Shown here piece by piece: positions 34,004 to 42,346 of a stretch of DNA of 60,605 nt. A program made the position numbers and the translations under genes. How positions within the stretch are numbered: position 1 is the first letter of the stretch; each line of letters opens with the position of its first letter. The notes beneath the pieces are model-generated. The model saw only the letters and a program-made list of their open reading frames with translations. It did not search any database and was not told the origin of the DNA. The DNA comes from UBA1930 sp943371535 (GTDB lineage Bacteria; Bacteroidota; Bacteroidia; Chitinophagales; Chitinophagaceae): positions 1-60,605 of the forward strand of contig CALRVE020000020.1 in assembly GCA_943371535.1 (NCBI GenBank), given 5' to 3'.

Positions 34004-36882
34004 CTTCTTTTTTTTCTTTTTAAAATGAAAAGTCCTATTAATAATAATCCCAAGCTGCCTAATACATAATAGAGCCAACTATAATTGTTTACTATAGCTT
34101 CATTGTTGCCAGTTAAAATAAATCCACTCCAATAATAAGGATGATTTTTTAACGGATTATTTTTAATAAAATCTTTTTTGGCTTGTGCAAGAGCTTCACT
34201 TTTAGATTTACCTTTTTTTAGATGTTGATAGTACAGTGCCATCAAATCAGACGTTTCTTTATCGGGCACTTGCCATAAACTAACTACAGTACTTTTTACG
34301 CCTGCATAAGTAAAAGCTTTAGATAAACTCATCATACCTTCGCCAGCCATTAATTTGCCTGCTCCTGTATTGCAAGCACTGAGTACAATCATTTCTGCAG
34401 GAAAAGAAGTAGTGTACATTTCACTAAAGTAAAGTGGTTGTGCATTATTAAATAGCAAGCAAGATTTATTAAAATCATTGTCGTACAAAACGGCATGCAT
34501 GGAGCAGTGTACCACATCGAACTGTTTTTGATTGGCAAAGAAATTATTCTTAGTTGCCACATCTCCTACAAACTCTTTGCCTTTAAATAATTGTGCTATA
34601 TAATTGGCTTCTTGTTTTGCAAAAGGTAAATTGTTAAGTCTCGTACTATCATATAATGCATTGTTATAGTTAGGTGCAAATGCTGCTAAATGGATAGATT
34701 GTTTTGAGCTTTTATTAGTTTGGTGTAAGTACCAAAGCGATAGGGAATAATTGTAGCTAATATTGGCTTGTTGCACCCAAAACTCTTTAGTGGTAGGGTT
34801 TTGTAAGCTTTCGAAAGGTAAATAGTTTAAGTAATTATCTGGAATAATGGTAATGTTTTTCTGTTCAATAGTACTACTTAATGCAGTATATAACTGATTA
34901 GATAATTGTTGATAGTTAGATTGTATTTGTTTTAATGCAACTAAATATTTTTTGCTAGTAGTTTCTAATTTTTCGGTAGTTGATAATAGCTTTACGTCAA
35001 TATTATTTTTAGTAAAACTTACCCTGTATACATGGTTATGTGCTACATAATATTTTACAATTACTTCATTGGAATTTAGCAATTGCAAGCAAGCATCTAC
35101 CGAAAAATTGGCTAGTGTTAAATTGGTAAATTCTTTTTTGGCAATGGCAATTTGTTGTTGAATATTGGCTAATTGTTTATCTGTAGCTTTTATTTTAGCT
35201 GAATAATTTTCTTGATTGCCTTTTTCAATTTGTTGAGCAGCCCAATATTCTTTTTGTTGTATTAAAATGCTTTCTTCATTTAATAAATTGCCAATGGCAG
35301 CTTTGCTTTTCAACAACTTTTGTTCAAATTCTTTAGCCAAATGAAAAGAAGCATTCGATTCTATTACTTGTAATATCTTTTTCTTTTGATTCAGGTTAGT
35401 AGCATATTTTTCTGTAATAATAAACAAGTATGCTTCAATAATTTTATTTTGTAAAGTGCTGAGTGTACTGTTGTAAGATCCTTTTTTATAAAATTCACCA
35501 AACATTACAGCAGCAGATTCTACCAACTTTTCTGCTTTAGCTAAGTAGGTTTTGTTTTTTTGTTGTTTGTAAGCATCTAAAAAAACAAGTGAAGAAGTAG
35601 CAAAAATGTTAATGAATCTACTGTTGTTAAGTTCTTTTAAATCGGCAGAATTAATTTGTAAAATGTCTATTTTTTTATTGGTATGTTCTAAAACAATGCT
35701 TGCAATATTGTTCTCCATTATTGTAATAGCATCTGCATGTTTTGCAGTACTTGAAAGATTGGTGGCTTTCATAGTTTCTAATGCAAACTTGCTTAAACTA
35801 GTTGGTGGAAATTGGTAACTATTTAGCGAAACATTTACATGAAACAAAGCTTTATCGTATTGTTTCATTTCTCGGTATTGATTGGCTAGCTTAGAGTGTG
35901 ACAACATAATATTAAAAGCATCTTTTTGTATAGTAGCTTCTTGTAAATATTCAGTGCAAATTTTTAGCCCACTCGTATAATCTTTAGAGTAATAATTATA
36001 ATAATAACATATTTCCGATAGGCAAGAAAGATAATAGCTGATCTCTTTGGGTTGTTCATTTTTTGGGGCAAAAGCAATTTCTTGCTTCATTAATTTTAAA
36101 AACTCAAAAGATTGTTCAGGTTTATCAACTATTGTTGCACAAATAATTTGCATTTTTCTGTACACTCTTTTTGCATAATAATATTCTCTTGTATTGGGTT
36201 TGGTTTTAAAACGAGATAAAAAATAAGCACTAAATTTTTTGAAAGTATTTAGTTGCTCTTGCTTGTCATCATACTCACCCAAGTAATAGAATATATTATT
36301 GTAAGCTATGATAAAGTCTATTTCTTTAATCTTCGAAAAATTGGCTTCCATTAAATTAATGGCCTTTTGTACAAATTCTATTTCATTTTTTTGATTGCCT
36401 AAGTTAGAATAACACCAAGAGGTTTCTATATACACTAAAGCTTTAAATGGTATGTCATTTTCTAAAATTGCTGCATAAGTTTTTAGAACATCGTTGTAAA
36501 TTTCTATTGCTTGAAAGTGTTGACCTTTCTTACTGAATATTAAACCATACTCCATTAAGTTTTGAGCTTTTAACGAATCGTGCAATTGCTTGTAAAACGA
36601 TTGTTGAATGATTATTTTATAAGAGCTGAAGGCTTTATCAAATTCTTCGTTGTATTTATATTGTTGCATAGAAGAGATATACAACGGAAAAATTGTATTC
36701 ATTTGATTGTACAATTTTTGCTGATGAGCCTGATTAAGCTGAGCAACAATTAAAGTTTGTGCTTCCGTAATTTTTTGTTGAGTAAGTAATTGTTCAACTT
36801 TTTTATTTAGGGTATTGGTTTGTGCAAAATTTGGAAAATACAATAGGCAAGAACATGCAATCAATAAATATTTCATCATCAA
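33994..36882 (-). CDS. TPR-rich CHAT-domain protease, likely periplasmic and membrane-anchored
   Basis: A 962-residue protein. The N-terminus (MMMKYLLIACSCLLYFPNFAQTN) is a signal peptide. About 600 residues of helical, TPR-like repeats follow. The C-terminal CHAT domain (about 650-910) belongs to the caspase/separase clan, with His in VVHCSMHAVLYDND (about 793) and catalytic Cys in VLSACNTGAGKLMAGEGMMSLSKAF (about 837). A last hydrophobic helix at about 940-957 (LGSLGLLLIGLFILKRKKR), with positive residues inside, would anchor it so that both the TPRs and the protease face the periplasm. It is convergent with the sigma/anti-sigma genes. Confidence 0.9.
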   Translation of the reverse strand: MMMKYLLIACSCLLYFPNFAQTNTLNKKVEQLLTQQKITEAQTLIVAQLNQAHQQKLYNQMNTIFPLYISSMQQYKYNEEFDKAFSSYKIIIQQSFYKQLHDSLKAQNLMEYGLIFSKKGQHFQAIEIYNDVLKTYAAILENDIPFKALVYIETSWCYSNLGNQKNEIEFVQKAINLMEANFSKIKEIDFIIAYNNIFYYLGEYDDKQEQLNTFKKFSAYFLSRFKTKPNTREYYYAKRVYRKMQIICATIVDKPEQSFEFLKLMKQEIAFAPKNEQPKEISYYLSCLSEICYYYNYYSKDYTSGLKICTEYLQEATIQKDAFNIMLSHSKLANQYREMKQYDKALFHVNVSLNSYQFPPTSLSKFALETMKATNLSSTAKHADAITIMENNIASIVLEHTNKKIDILQINSADLKELNNSRFINIFATSSLVFLDAYKQQKNKTYLAKAEKLVESAAVMFGEFYKKGSYNSTLSTLQNKIIEAYLFIITEKYATNLNQKKKILQVIESNASFHLAKEFEQKLLKSKAAIGNLLNEESILIQQKEYWAAQQIEKGNQENYSAKIKATDKQLANIQQQIAIAKKEFTNLTLANFSVDACLQLLNSNEVIVKYYVAHNHVYRVSFTKNNIDVKLLSTTEKLETTSKKYLVALKQIQSNYQQLSNQLYTALSSTIEQKNITIIPDNYLNYLPFESLQNPTTKEFWVQQANISYNYSLSLWYLHQTNKSSKQSIHLAAFAPNYNNALYDSTRLNNLPFAKQEANYIAQLFKGKEFVGDVATKNNFFANQKQFDVVHCSMHAVLYDNDFNKSCLLFNNAQPLYFSEMYTTSFPAEMIVLSACNTGAGKLMAGEGMMSLSKAFTYAGVKSTVVSLWQVPDKETSDLMALYYQHLKKGKSKSEALAQAKKDFIKNNPLKNHPYYWSGFILTGNNEAIVNNYSWLYYVLGSLGLLLIGLFILKRKKRSYS

Positions 36883-36960
36883 CTATAATTTTAATTGAAG
36901 TTAGGATTTTCAGCTATTTATAAAAATAAAATGAGCATCAAACCTGTACGCATTTCGATA

Positions 36961-36978
36961 AGCCGATTGCTATCGGCT
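36961..36978. repeat. Near-palindrome AGCCGATTGCTATCGGCT
   Basis: Arms AGCCGAT and ATCGGCT are complementary, with a TGCT centre. The inner CCGATTGCTATCGG (36963-36976) is one base away from the palindrome at 9766-9779. Confidence 0.85.
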
Positions 36979-37033
36979 GCTTATGATAGTAATTATAAAT
37001 CAGTGGAGCCATTTATGATCAAATGATTTTTTT

Positions 37034-37116
37034 ATTGCCACGGATGCACGGATTAGCACGGAATTTATAATAATCATAATAGCTAATCCGTGATTTTTCT
37101 GTGTATCCGTGGCAAT
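37034..37116. repeat. Nested inverted repeat with CACGGA direct repeats (MITE-like)
   Basis: Outer arms ATTGCCACGGAT (37034-37045) and ATCCGTGGCAAT (37105-37116) are perfect complements. Inner arms CACGGATTAGC (37047-37057) and GCTAATCCGTG (37082-37092) also match perfectly. The left half carries three CACGGA units. The element resembles widely dispersed intergenic repeats of this type and has no coding capacity. Confidence 0.85.
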
Positions 37117-37156
37117 TACGTCATTTGCAAACTGCTTTTATGCGAAGCAGAAATTG

Positions 37157-37188
37157 TTTACACATCCGATGGCCATCGGATGTGTAAA
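37157..37188. repeat. Perfect 32-bp palindrome
   Basis: Bases 37157-37188 are exactly self-complementary: left half TTTACACATCCGATGG, right half its complement. The centre CCGATGGCCATCGG (37166-37179) fits the CCGATNGCNATCGG pattern. It lies 34 bp beyond the MATE stop and could also act as its terminator hairpin. Confidence 0.95.
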
Positions 37189-37221
37189 ATTTGATTTCTT
37201 ATAAAAGACTTCTTGTATTGA

Positions 37222-38613
37222 TTAAATCTTTACCAATTTCCATTTCCCTTTTGTAAATAAATACATAGAAGTTAATGTTACCATCGATTCTGTAACAACA
37301 ATGGAAACATAAATACCTATTTCACCAAAATTAAAAGTGATAGCAGCTAAATAAGCAACTGGAATTTGAAAAATCCAGAACCAAAAAAAGTTAATGATGG
37401 TAGGTGTTTTAGAATCTCCTGCACCATTAAATGCATTCATCATTACCATGCCAATACCATAAAAGATATATCCTAAAGTGATAATGCGTAAAGCAAGTAC
37501 AGCAGTTTTTAAAACCAACGGTTCGTGTGTAATAAAGCTTACAAAATATTCTGCACCCACTAAAAAAAGTAACGATACAAAGCCCATGTAAATAGCATTG
37601 TATTTGGCAACTTTCCAAACACTTTGTGCAGCACGTTCAGGTTGATTGGCTCCTAAATTTTGTCCTACTAAAGTTGCTGCTGCATTGCTTAAGCCAAATG
37701 CAGGTAAAATAAAAAATACAATTAATCTTATGGCAATCGTATAACCTGCAATGGCGTTATTGCCAAAACTGGTCATTATTCTAGCCATAGCAATCCAACT
37801 TGCACTTGCTATAATAAATTGTAAAGTTGCTGTAACGGTTACGTTGAGTAAACTTTTAATAATAGCTATTTGTGGTTTAAAATAGGGTGCATGTAATTGT
37901 ATTAAACCCTTGCCTTTTAAAAGCTGACGTAACTGGTACAACACACCAACGCTTCTACCAATTGTTGTTGCAATGGCTGCTCCAACTATTCCAAAAAAAT
38001 GAATTAAAATAGGGCATAAAATAATATTACAAATATTGGCAACCCATAAACTTTTCATAGCAATGGCTGCATTGCCTGCACCTCTGAAAATACCATTGAG
38101 TAAAAACAACAGCATAATCACCATATTGCCTCCTAACATAATTGCAGTATAGGTATAACCATATTCAGCAATTGCTTTTGTTGCACCCATTAAGTATAAT
38201 AAGTCTTTGGCAAATAGAACTCCTATTATGCTAATAACTAAACTTATGGTAACTGCAATAAGAATAGATTGAGCACCAGCTTTTGCTGCATCAACATTAT
38301 TTTTTTCACCAATTCTTCTTGCAACCATAGCTGTTGTTGCCATACTAATGCCAAAGCCCAAAGAGTAAATAATAGTTAACATACTCTCTGTTAAACCAAC
38401 TGTAGCAGTGGCTAAAGAGCCTAATTTGCCTACAAAAAAAATATCTACTACTGCAAAAACGCTTTCCATACACATTTCTAAAATCATGGGTATAGCAAGT
38501 AAGAAAACTGCCTTACGCAAATTTCCCGTCGTAAAATCTTTGTCTTCGCTATTGAGCGATTCTATAATAAACGAAATAATGTATTGTACACGATTACTAA
38601 TATGTGTAGTCAT
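37222..38613 (-). CDS. MATE family multidrug/Na+ antiporter
   Basis: A polytopic inner-membrane exporter of the MATE family with about twelve hydrophobic helices. I chose the ATG at 38613, giving 463 residues starting MTTHISNRV. The upstream ATG at 38655 adds a stretch within the leader structure. Characteristic segments are NLRKAVFLLAIPMILEMCMESVFAVVDIFFVGKLGSLATATVGLTESM, GISMATTAMVARRIGEKN, FRGAGNAAIAMKSL and NAFNGAGDSKTPTIINFFWFW. The substrate cannot be inferred. The 5' leader contains a possible terminator/attenuator structure. Confidence 0.93.
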   Translation of the reverse strand: MTTHISNRVQYIISFIIESLNSEDKDFTTGNLRKAVFLLAIPMILEMCMESVFAVVDIFFVGKLGSLATATVGLTESMLTIIYSLGFGISMATTAMVARRIGEKNNVDAAKAGAQSILIAVTISLVISIIGVLFAKDLLYLMGATKAIAEYGYTYTAIMLGGNMVIMLLFLLNGIFRGAGNAAIAMKSLWVANICNIILCPILIHFFGIVGAAIATTIGRSVGVLYQLRQLLKGKGLIQLHAPYFKPQIAIIKSLLNVTVTATLQFIIASASWIAMARIMTSFGNNAIAGYTIAIRLIVFFILPAFGLSNAAATLVGQNLGANQPERAAQSVWKVAKYNAIYMGFVSLLFLVGAEYFVSFITHEPLVLKTAVLALRIITLGYIFYGIGMVMMNAFNGAGDSKTPTIINFFWFWIFQIPVAYLAAITFNFGEIGIYVSIVVTESMVTLTSMYLFTKGKWKLVKI

Positions 38614-38632
38614 TTGATATAAAATTTTGAAA

Positions 38633-38702
38633 TAAAAAAATAAGAAACCAATCACTGAAAGTGCTAGTGATTATTGTTTAAAATAGTAGGGTAGTTTCTT
38701 AT
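38633..38702 (-). promoter_or_regulatory. Terminator-like structured leader of the MATE gene
   Basis: On the minus strand ATAAGAAAC (38694-38702) pairs with GTTTCTTAT (38640-38648), enclosing a second hairpin AATCACT / AGTGATT (38650-38672), and seven T's follow directly (38633-38639). A separate 8-bp hairpin ATCTAAGC / GCTTAGAT lies upstream at 38711-38729. This looks like a transcriptional attenuator; no known riboswitch consensus was recognised. Confidence 0.5.
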
Positions 38703-38843
38703 CAGAAGAAATCTAAGCCCTGCTTAGATGTTCATAATGCTTACGTATTCGTGTAACAATGCTGTTTGTAATTCAGCTTTTCGAGTGCAAATTAATTTTG
38801 AAACTAATACATTCCAATATGTTTTTTGATGAATGGTATTTTA

Positions 38844-38878
38844 TTTGTTTTCGAAAAGCCATAACAACATTACTTTTG
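38844..38878 (+). promoter_or_regulatory. Promoter of the OB-fold gene
   Basis: TTTG at 38844-38847, a 23-bp spacer and TACTTTTG at 38871-38878 predict a start near 38883-38885, which supports the ATG at 38900. Confidence 0.5.
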
Positions 38879-38899
38879 TGCCCTAAACCCCTGTTAATT

Positions 38900-39265
38900 A
38901 TGAAAAAAATTCTTGTTGCAATTGCCTTTATTGTAGGTATGCACATCTCTGTGAAAGCCCAAAATATAAAACCCGATGAAGCTGCCAATCATATTGGTGA
39001 AACTGTAACAGTTTGTGGTAAAATTTTTGGCGGAAAATTCTTTGATAGAGGAGAAAGTAAAATTACTTTATTAAATATGGGTGCTGCTTTTCCAAAATCT
39101 CCTTTAACCATTGTGATTAGTGGGGAGGATAGAAAAAATTTTAAATCGGCTCCCGAAGAATTTTACAGCGAAAAAAATGTTTGTGTAAAAGGTGTTGTAA
39201 AAGAGTACAAAGGCAAACCTCAAATTTTTATTAAAACCGAAGAAGATATTATTGTTCAACAATAA
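38900..39265 (+). CDS. Small secreted OB-fold protein
   Basis: A 121-residue protein with a signal peptide (KKILVAIAFIVGMHISVKAQN). The rest has the OB-fold (tRNA_anti-like) pattern of secreted Bacteroidota proteins: IGETVTVCGKIFGGKFF, TLLNMGAAFPKSPLTIVI, then YSEKNVCVKGVVKEYKGKPQIFIKTEEDI. A consensus -33/-7 pair upstream supports this start over an earlier in-frame ATG at 38759, which would hide the signal sequence. The substrate is unknown, and the gene is monocistronic, ending in a bidirectional terminator. Confidence 0.85.
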   Translation: MKKILVAIAFIVGMHISVKAQNIKPDEAANHIGETVTVCGKIFGGKFFDRGESKITLLNMGAAFPKSPLTIVISGEDRKNFKSAPEEFYSEKNVCVKGVVKEYKGKPQIFIKTEEDIIVQQ

Positions 39266-39289
39266 TTCAGCTAAATACAATATTTAGGC

Positions 39290-39324
39290 GGCAGGTTAGT
39301 ATAAACTAACCTGCCATTTTTTTT
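39290..39324 (+). terminator. Terminator of the OB-fold gene
   Basis: An 11-bp stem GGCAGGTTAGT / ACTAACCTGCC with a 4-nt loop is followed by eight T's. The stop codon of the opposing aldose-epimerase gene (39296-39298) lies inside the left arm. Confidence 0.88.
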
Positions 39325-40165
39325 GCCAAGTATTTTGTGGTGCTAATTCTATAATTCCTTCTTTTTCTTCTAGTTTACCCGACGCAAGTGTGTTATCAGC
39401 AATGCCACACCAAGGTTCTAAACAAACAAAGTTGGCATCTTTAGCACTCCAAATACCATAATACGGAAATCCATCAAACTGCATGGTTAAGCCATGTTTG
39501 CTTTTATTTGACGCAATAGCTATTTGGGTAGAAGCTAAATTTTTAAACACCAATGCATCGCCATAAAACAATGGTTTTGTTAATGGTAAAATTTGGGTGT
39601 TAAGTAAGCAATCAATAGGTGCTTGTTCAGTTAAACCATCAGCAGATAAAGGCCATTTGCCAGTATTTTCAATGGAAGAAAATTGTAATTCCCAATCTTC
39701 ATATTGTGTATTTTCAGTTAAAGGAATAGCAAATGCCGGATGTGCTCCACATGAAAAATACATATTCTCTTTACCTGTATTGATAACAGTATAAGTACAA
39801 GTAAGTATATTTTCTTCTATTGTATAAGTAACCAAAAATTTAAAGTTGAAAGGATATACCGCTAATGTTTCTTCATTACTTACTAAAGTATATTCAACAG
39901 AATTTGTTGTTGCTTGGGTTACTGCAAACTCCATATCTCTTGCAAATCCATGCCTACCTAATTTATAGCTTTTGTCTTTGTAACTATAGGTTCCATTTTT
40001 TAATCCACCTACAATTGGAAATAAAACAGGGCTTTTCTTTCCCCAAAAACTTGCATCTCCATTCCATAAATATTCTAAACCTGTTGCATGGTTAAAAATG
40101 CTTTGTAATTCGGCTCCTTTAGTGCTTATTTGAACCGATAAAATATCGTTAGCAATGGTTTGCAT
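39296..40165 (-). CDS. Aldose 1-epimerase family protein
   Basis: A 289-residue galactose mutarotase-like protein. The N-terminal IFNHATGLEYLWNGDASFWGKKSPVLFPIVG, the His segment KLGRHGFARDMEF, YFSCGAHPAFAIPL and the C-terminal LEPWCGIADN are typical of the aldose 1-epimerase family, subtype close to hexose-6-phosphate mutarotases (YeaD-like and Lactobacillus LacX-like). The gene starts 1 bp after the kdnB stop and is probably co-transcribed, so it may act on Kdo or a related sugar, though that is inference. Confidence 0.87.
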   Translation of the reverse strand: MQTIANDILSVQISTKGAELQSIFNHATGLEYLWNGDASFWGKKSPVLFPIVGGLKNGTYSYKDKSYKLGRHGFARDMEFAVTQATTNSVEYTLVSNEETLAVYPFNFKFLVTYTIEENILTCTYTVINTGKENMYFSCGAHPAFAIPLTENTQYEDWELQFSSIENTGKWPLSADGLTEQAPIDCLLNTQILPLTKPLFYGDALVFKNLASTQIAIASNKSKHGLTMQFDGFPYYGIWSAKDANFVCLEPWCGIADNTLASGKLEEKEGIIELAPQNTWQKKWQVSLY

Positions 40166-40166
40166 G

Positions 40167-41240
40167 TTATAATTTTTCGTACAGTGCTCTTAATTTTTCT
40201 CTGGTCATAATGCTTTCCCAATTTTTGCCCAAAGCGTTCTCCCATAAAGGTTTCATGCCCAAGCTTACATTAATCATGGCTTCAAATTGTTCGTCGGTTA
40301 AGTTGGCACAAATTCCTTCTGGAATATCAAATCCGCCTAATTCTACCATTTGCTTAAACTCTTTAACACCAGCAGGATAATATTCTTCTAAATGATTCAT
40401 TACAATACAATTGCCAATACCATGTTTTGTACCTAACAAATAACTTAAACCATAACTTACTGCATGTGCAACACCCACCTGACTATAAGCAATGCTCATA
40501 CCACCTGCATAAGAAGCCATCATGAGTTTATCGTCATGTTCATCGGTCCAAGTGGGTTTATCGATAAACACTTCACGGCATAATTGCAATGCTTTTTCTC
40601 CATAGCTTTTGCTAAACTCATTTAAGTAAGTGCCTTCTAAACTTTCAATGCAATGAATATAGCAATCCATACCAGTATAAAAACGTTGATTGGCAGGTGC
40701 ATCTTTACATAATTCAGGATCTAATACAATTTGATCAAAGGGTGTAAAATCGCTGTTCATGCCAAGTTTACGAGTTGGTCCTGTTAAAACAGTTGTTCTG
40801 CTTACTTCGGCACCAGTGCCACTTAAAGTTGGAATGCCAGCTTTATATACACCTGCTTGTTTTACCAAATCCCAACCTTGATAATCTGCACTGCTGCCAG
40901 GATTGGTCATCATTAAACTAACAGCTTTGGCTAAGTCCATTGTACTACCACCACCAATGCCAATAATTCCACTCACCGTACCAAATTCTTGTTTTAGTTG
41001 TTGGGCTAATGCATCTACTTGTGTTGTTTTTGGTTCGTAAGTAACATCGGCAAAAATAATTTTGTCTTTACCTCTTAATGGCACACGATTTACCAAAGGT
41101 TTGCCTTCAAAATAATGATCTACTAAAAATATCATAGGAGCATCGCCTTTACGTTGCGGTGCTAAAATTTCATCTAATTGATTAAAACTTCCACGACCAT
41201 ACACCACATAACTCACCATTTTAAAATTTCTAAATTGCAT
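40167..41240 (-). CDS. kdnB: 3-deoxy-manno-octulosonate 8-oxidase (KdnB), iron-containing alcohol dehydrogenase family
   Basis: A 357-residue iron-containing alcohol dehydrogenase-type enzyme. Motifs follow KdnB of Shewanella closely, as I recall it: VVYGRGSFNQLDEILAPQRKG, IGIGGGSTMDLAKAVSLMMTNPGSSADYQGWDLV, IPTLSGTGAEVSRTTVLTGP, YTGMDCYIHCIESLEGTYLN, and the metal ligands in YAGGMSIAYSQVGVAHAVSYGL and GTKHGIGNCI. KdnB oxidises the C8 hydroxyl of Kdo to the aldehyde using NAD(P), the first step in 8-amino-8-deoxy-Kdo synthesis. KdsB is next upstream and KdnA is at 9880-11097. Confidence 0.88.
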   Translation of the reverse strand: MQFRNFKMVSYVVYGRGSFNQLDEILAPQRKGDAPMIFLVDHYFEGKPLVNRVPLRGKDKIIFADVTYEPKTTQVDALAQQLKQEFGTVSGIIGIGGGSTMDLAKAVSLMMTNPGSSADYQGWDLVKQAGVYKAGIPTLSGTGAEVSRTTVLTGPTRKLGMNSDFTPFDQIVLDPELCKDAPANQRFYTGMDCYIHCIESLEGTYLNEFSKSYGEKALQLCREVFIDKPTWTDEHDDKLMMASYAGGMSIAYSQVGVAHAVSYGLSYLLGTKHGIGNCIVMNHLEEYYPAGVKEFKQMVELGGFDIPEGICANLTDEQFEAMINVSLGMKPLWENALGKNWESIMTREKLRALYEKL

Positions 41241-41422
41241 TATATAAAAGTTTAAAAGTTCAAAAAGTTTGAATGTTCAATTGGGTAGCAAAATTGAGTT
41301 AATTCGATTGAATAAAAGAATGAATTTTTGAGTGAAGTAGTAAGCGTTAGCCGAACTAAAGTATTCCAATTGAACTGCATTGGCGTCGCACTCTTCAGCT
41401 CAATAACAGTAGTGAACAGAAC

Positions 41423-42139
41423 TCATAAAAATCTTTCTGCCTTTACTAAATCTTCTGGTGTGTCAATTTCTATACCCATATAATCTGTAATAACCATTTT
41501 TAGTAAAATACCATTTTCTAAATAGCGTAAACATTCAATTTTTTCAGCAGCTTCTAAAGGTGTCATTGGCCAATTAGAAAAATTAAGCAAAGCTTGTTTT
41601 TTAAAAGCATATACACCAATATGTTCATAGTAAGTTGGAGTAATGGTAGTATCTCTATGATAAGGTATAGGGCTACGACTAAACAGTAAACTGTTCATAT
41701 TTTTATCAATAGCCACTTTTACATAGTTGGGGTCGGCAATGCTTGTTGCATCGGTTAATACTTGCATTAAGCTTGCTACTTGCACTGTATCATCTTCAAA
41801 AACTTGTAATAATTTTTCTAAAGGGTCAGGTTTTACAAAAGGTTCATCGCCTTGTACATTTACTACAATATCAATATCCATGTTTTCAATGGCTTCAGCA
41901 ATTCTATCGCTTCCACTTTCGTGTTGCTTTTTGCTCATTACAGCTTTACCACCATTATTTACAATTTCATTGAAAATAATTTCACTATCGGTTACTACCC
42001 AAACTTCATCAAATAAATGAGTGGCTACCGTATTATCGTAGGTATGTCTTATCACTGTTTTGTTACCCAACAACTGCATGAGCTTTGCAGGAAAACGTGT
42101 AGCTGCATATCGTGCAGGAATAAATGCTGCTTTCTTCAT
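41423..42139 (-). CDS. kdsB: 3-deoxy-manno-octulosonate cytidylyltransferase
   Basis: A 238-residue CMP-Kdo synthetase. IPARYAATRFPAKLM, WVVTDSEIIF, SGSDRIAEAIENM, VNVQGDEPFVKP, YEHIGVYAFKKQALLNF and EAAEKIECLRYLENG are the standard KdsB motifs, and the length is normal. It activates Kdo (or 8-amino-Kdo) with CTP for transfer to lipid A in the cytoplasm. A 182-bp gap separates it from kdnB on the same strand. Confidence 0.95.
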   Translation of the reverse strand: MKKAAFIPARYAATRFPAKLMQLLGNKTVIRHTYDNTVATHLFDEVWVVTDSEIIFNEIVNNGGKAVMSKKQHESGSDRIAEAIENMDIDIVVNVQGDEPFVKPDPLEKLLQVFEDDTVQVASLMQVLTDATSIADPNYVKVAIDKNMNSLLFSRSPIPYHRDTTITPTYYEHIGVYAFKKQALLNFSNWPMTPLEAAEKIECLRYLENGILLKMVITDYMGIEIDTPEDLVKAERFL

Positions 42140-42299
42140 ATCAACACAATTTATTAATGCTGCAATATAATGCCATTCAAGTTGTTGTAAAACCTTGTTC
42201 TTCTGTTTTAACTACAGTGTTATAAATGAATATTCAATACTGATTCATCAACTAATTAATAATAATTTTTATAGCTATCGTTTTATAGTTTCAAAATGT

Positions 42300-42307
42300 T
42301 ATTTTTG
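42300..42307 (+). promoter_or_regulatory. -7 box (TATTTTTG) of the RyR/TIR/STAND operon
   Basis: A full TAnnTTTG match ends 39 bp before the ATG at 42347 and would start transcription near 42312. No clear -33 element was found. Confidence 0.35.
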
Positions 42308-42346
42308 AAGCTGTACCAATAAAACTCAACTAATTATTTTAAGCTT

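Larger units (their letters stand above)
36883..37221. other. Gene-free interval of 339 bp containing three dyad elements
   Basis: No open frame of note occurs here. The stretch separates the divergent-side start of the CHAT gene from the end of the MATE gene and contains an AGCCGAT dyad, a nested inverted repeat and a long perfect palindrome, each listed separately. Confidence 0.8.

Noticed and set aside
42140..42346. tRNA or phage attachment site beside the RyR/TIR/STAND operon
   Set aside because: I found no cloverleaf-forming sequence, integrase gene or flanking direct repeat, so mobility of the operon is not supported here.
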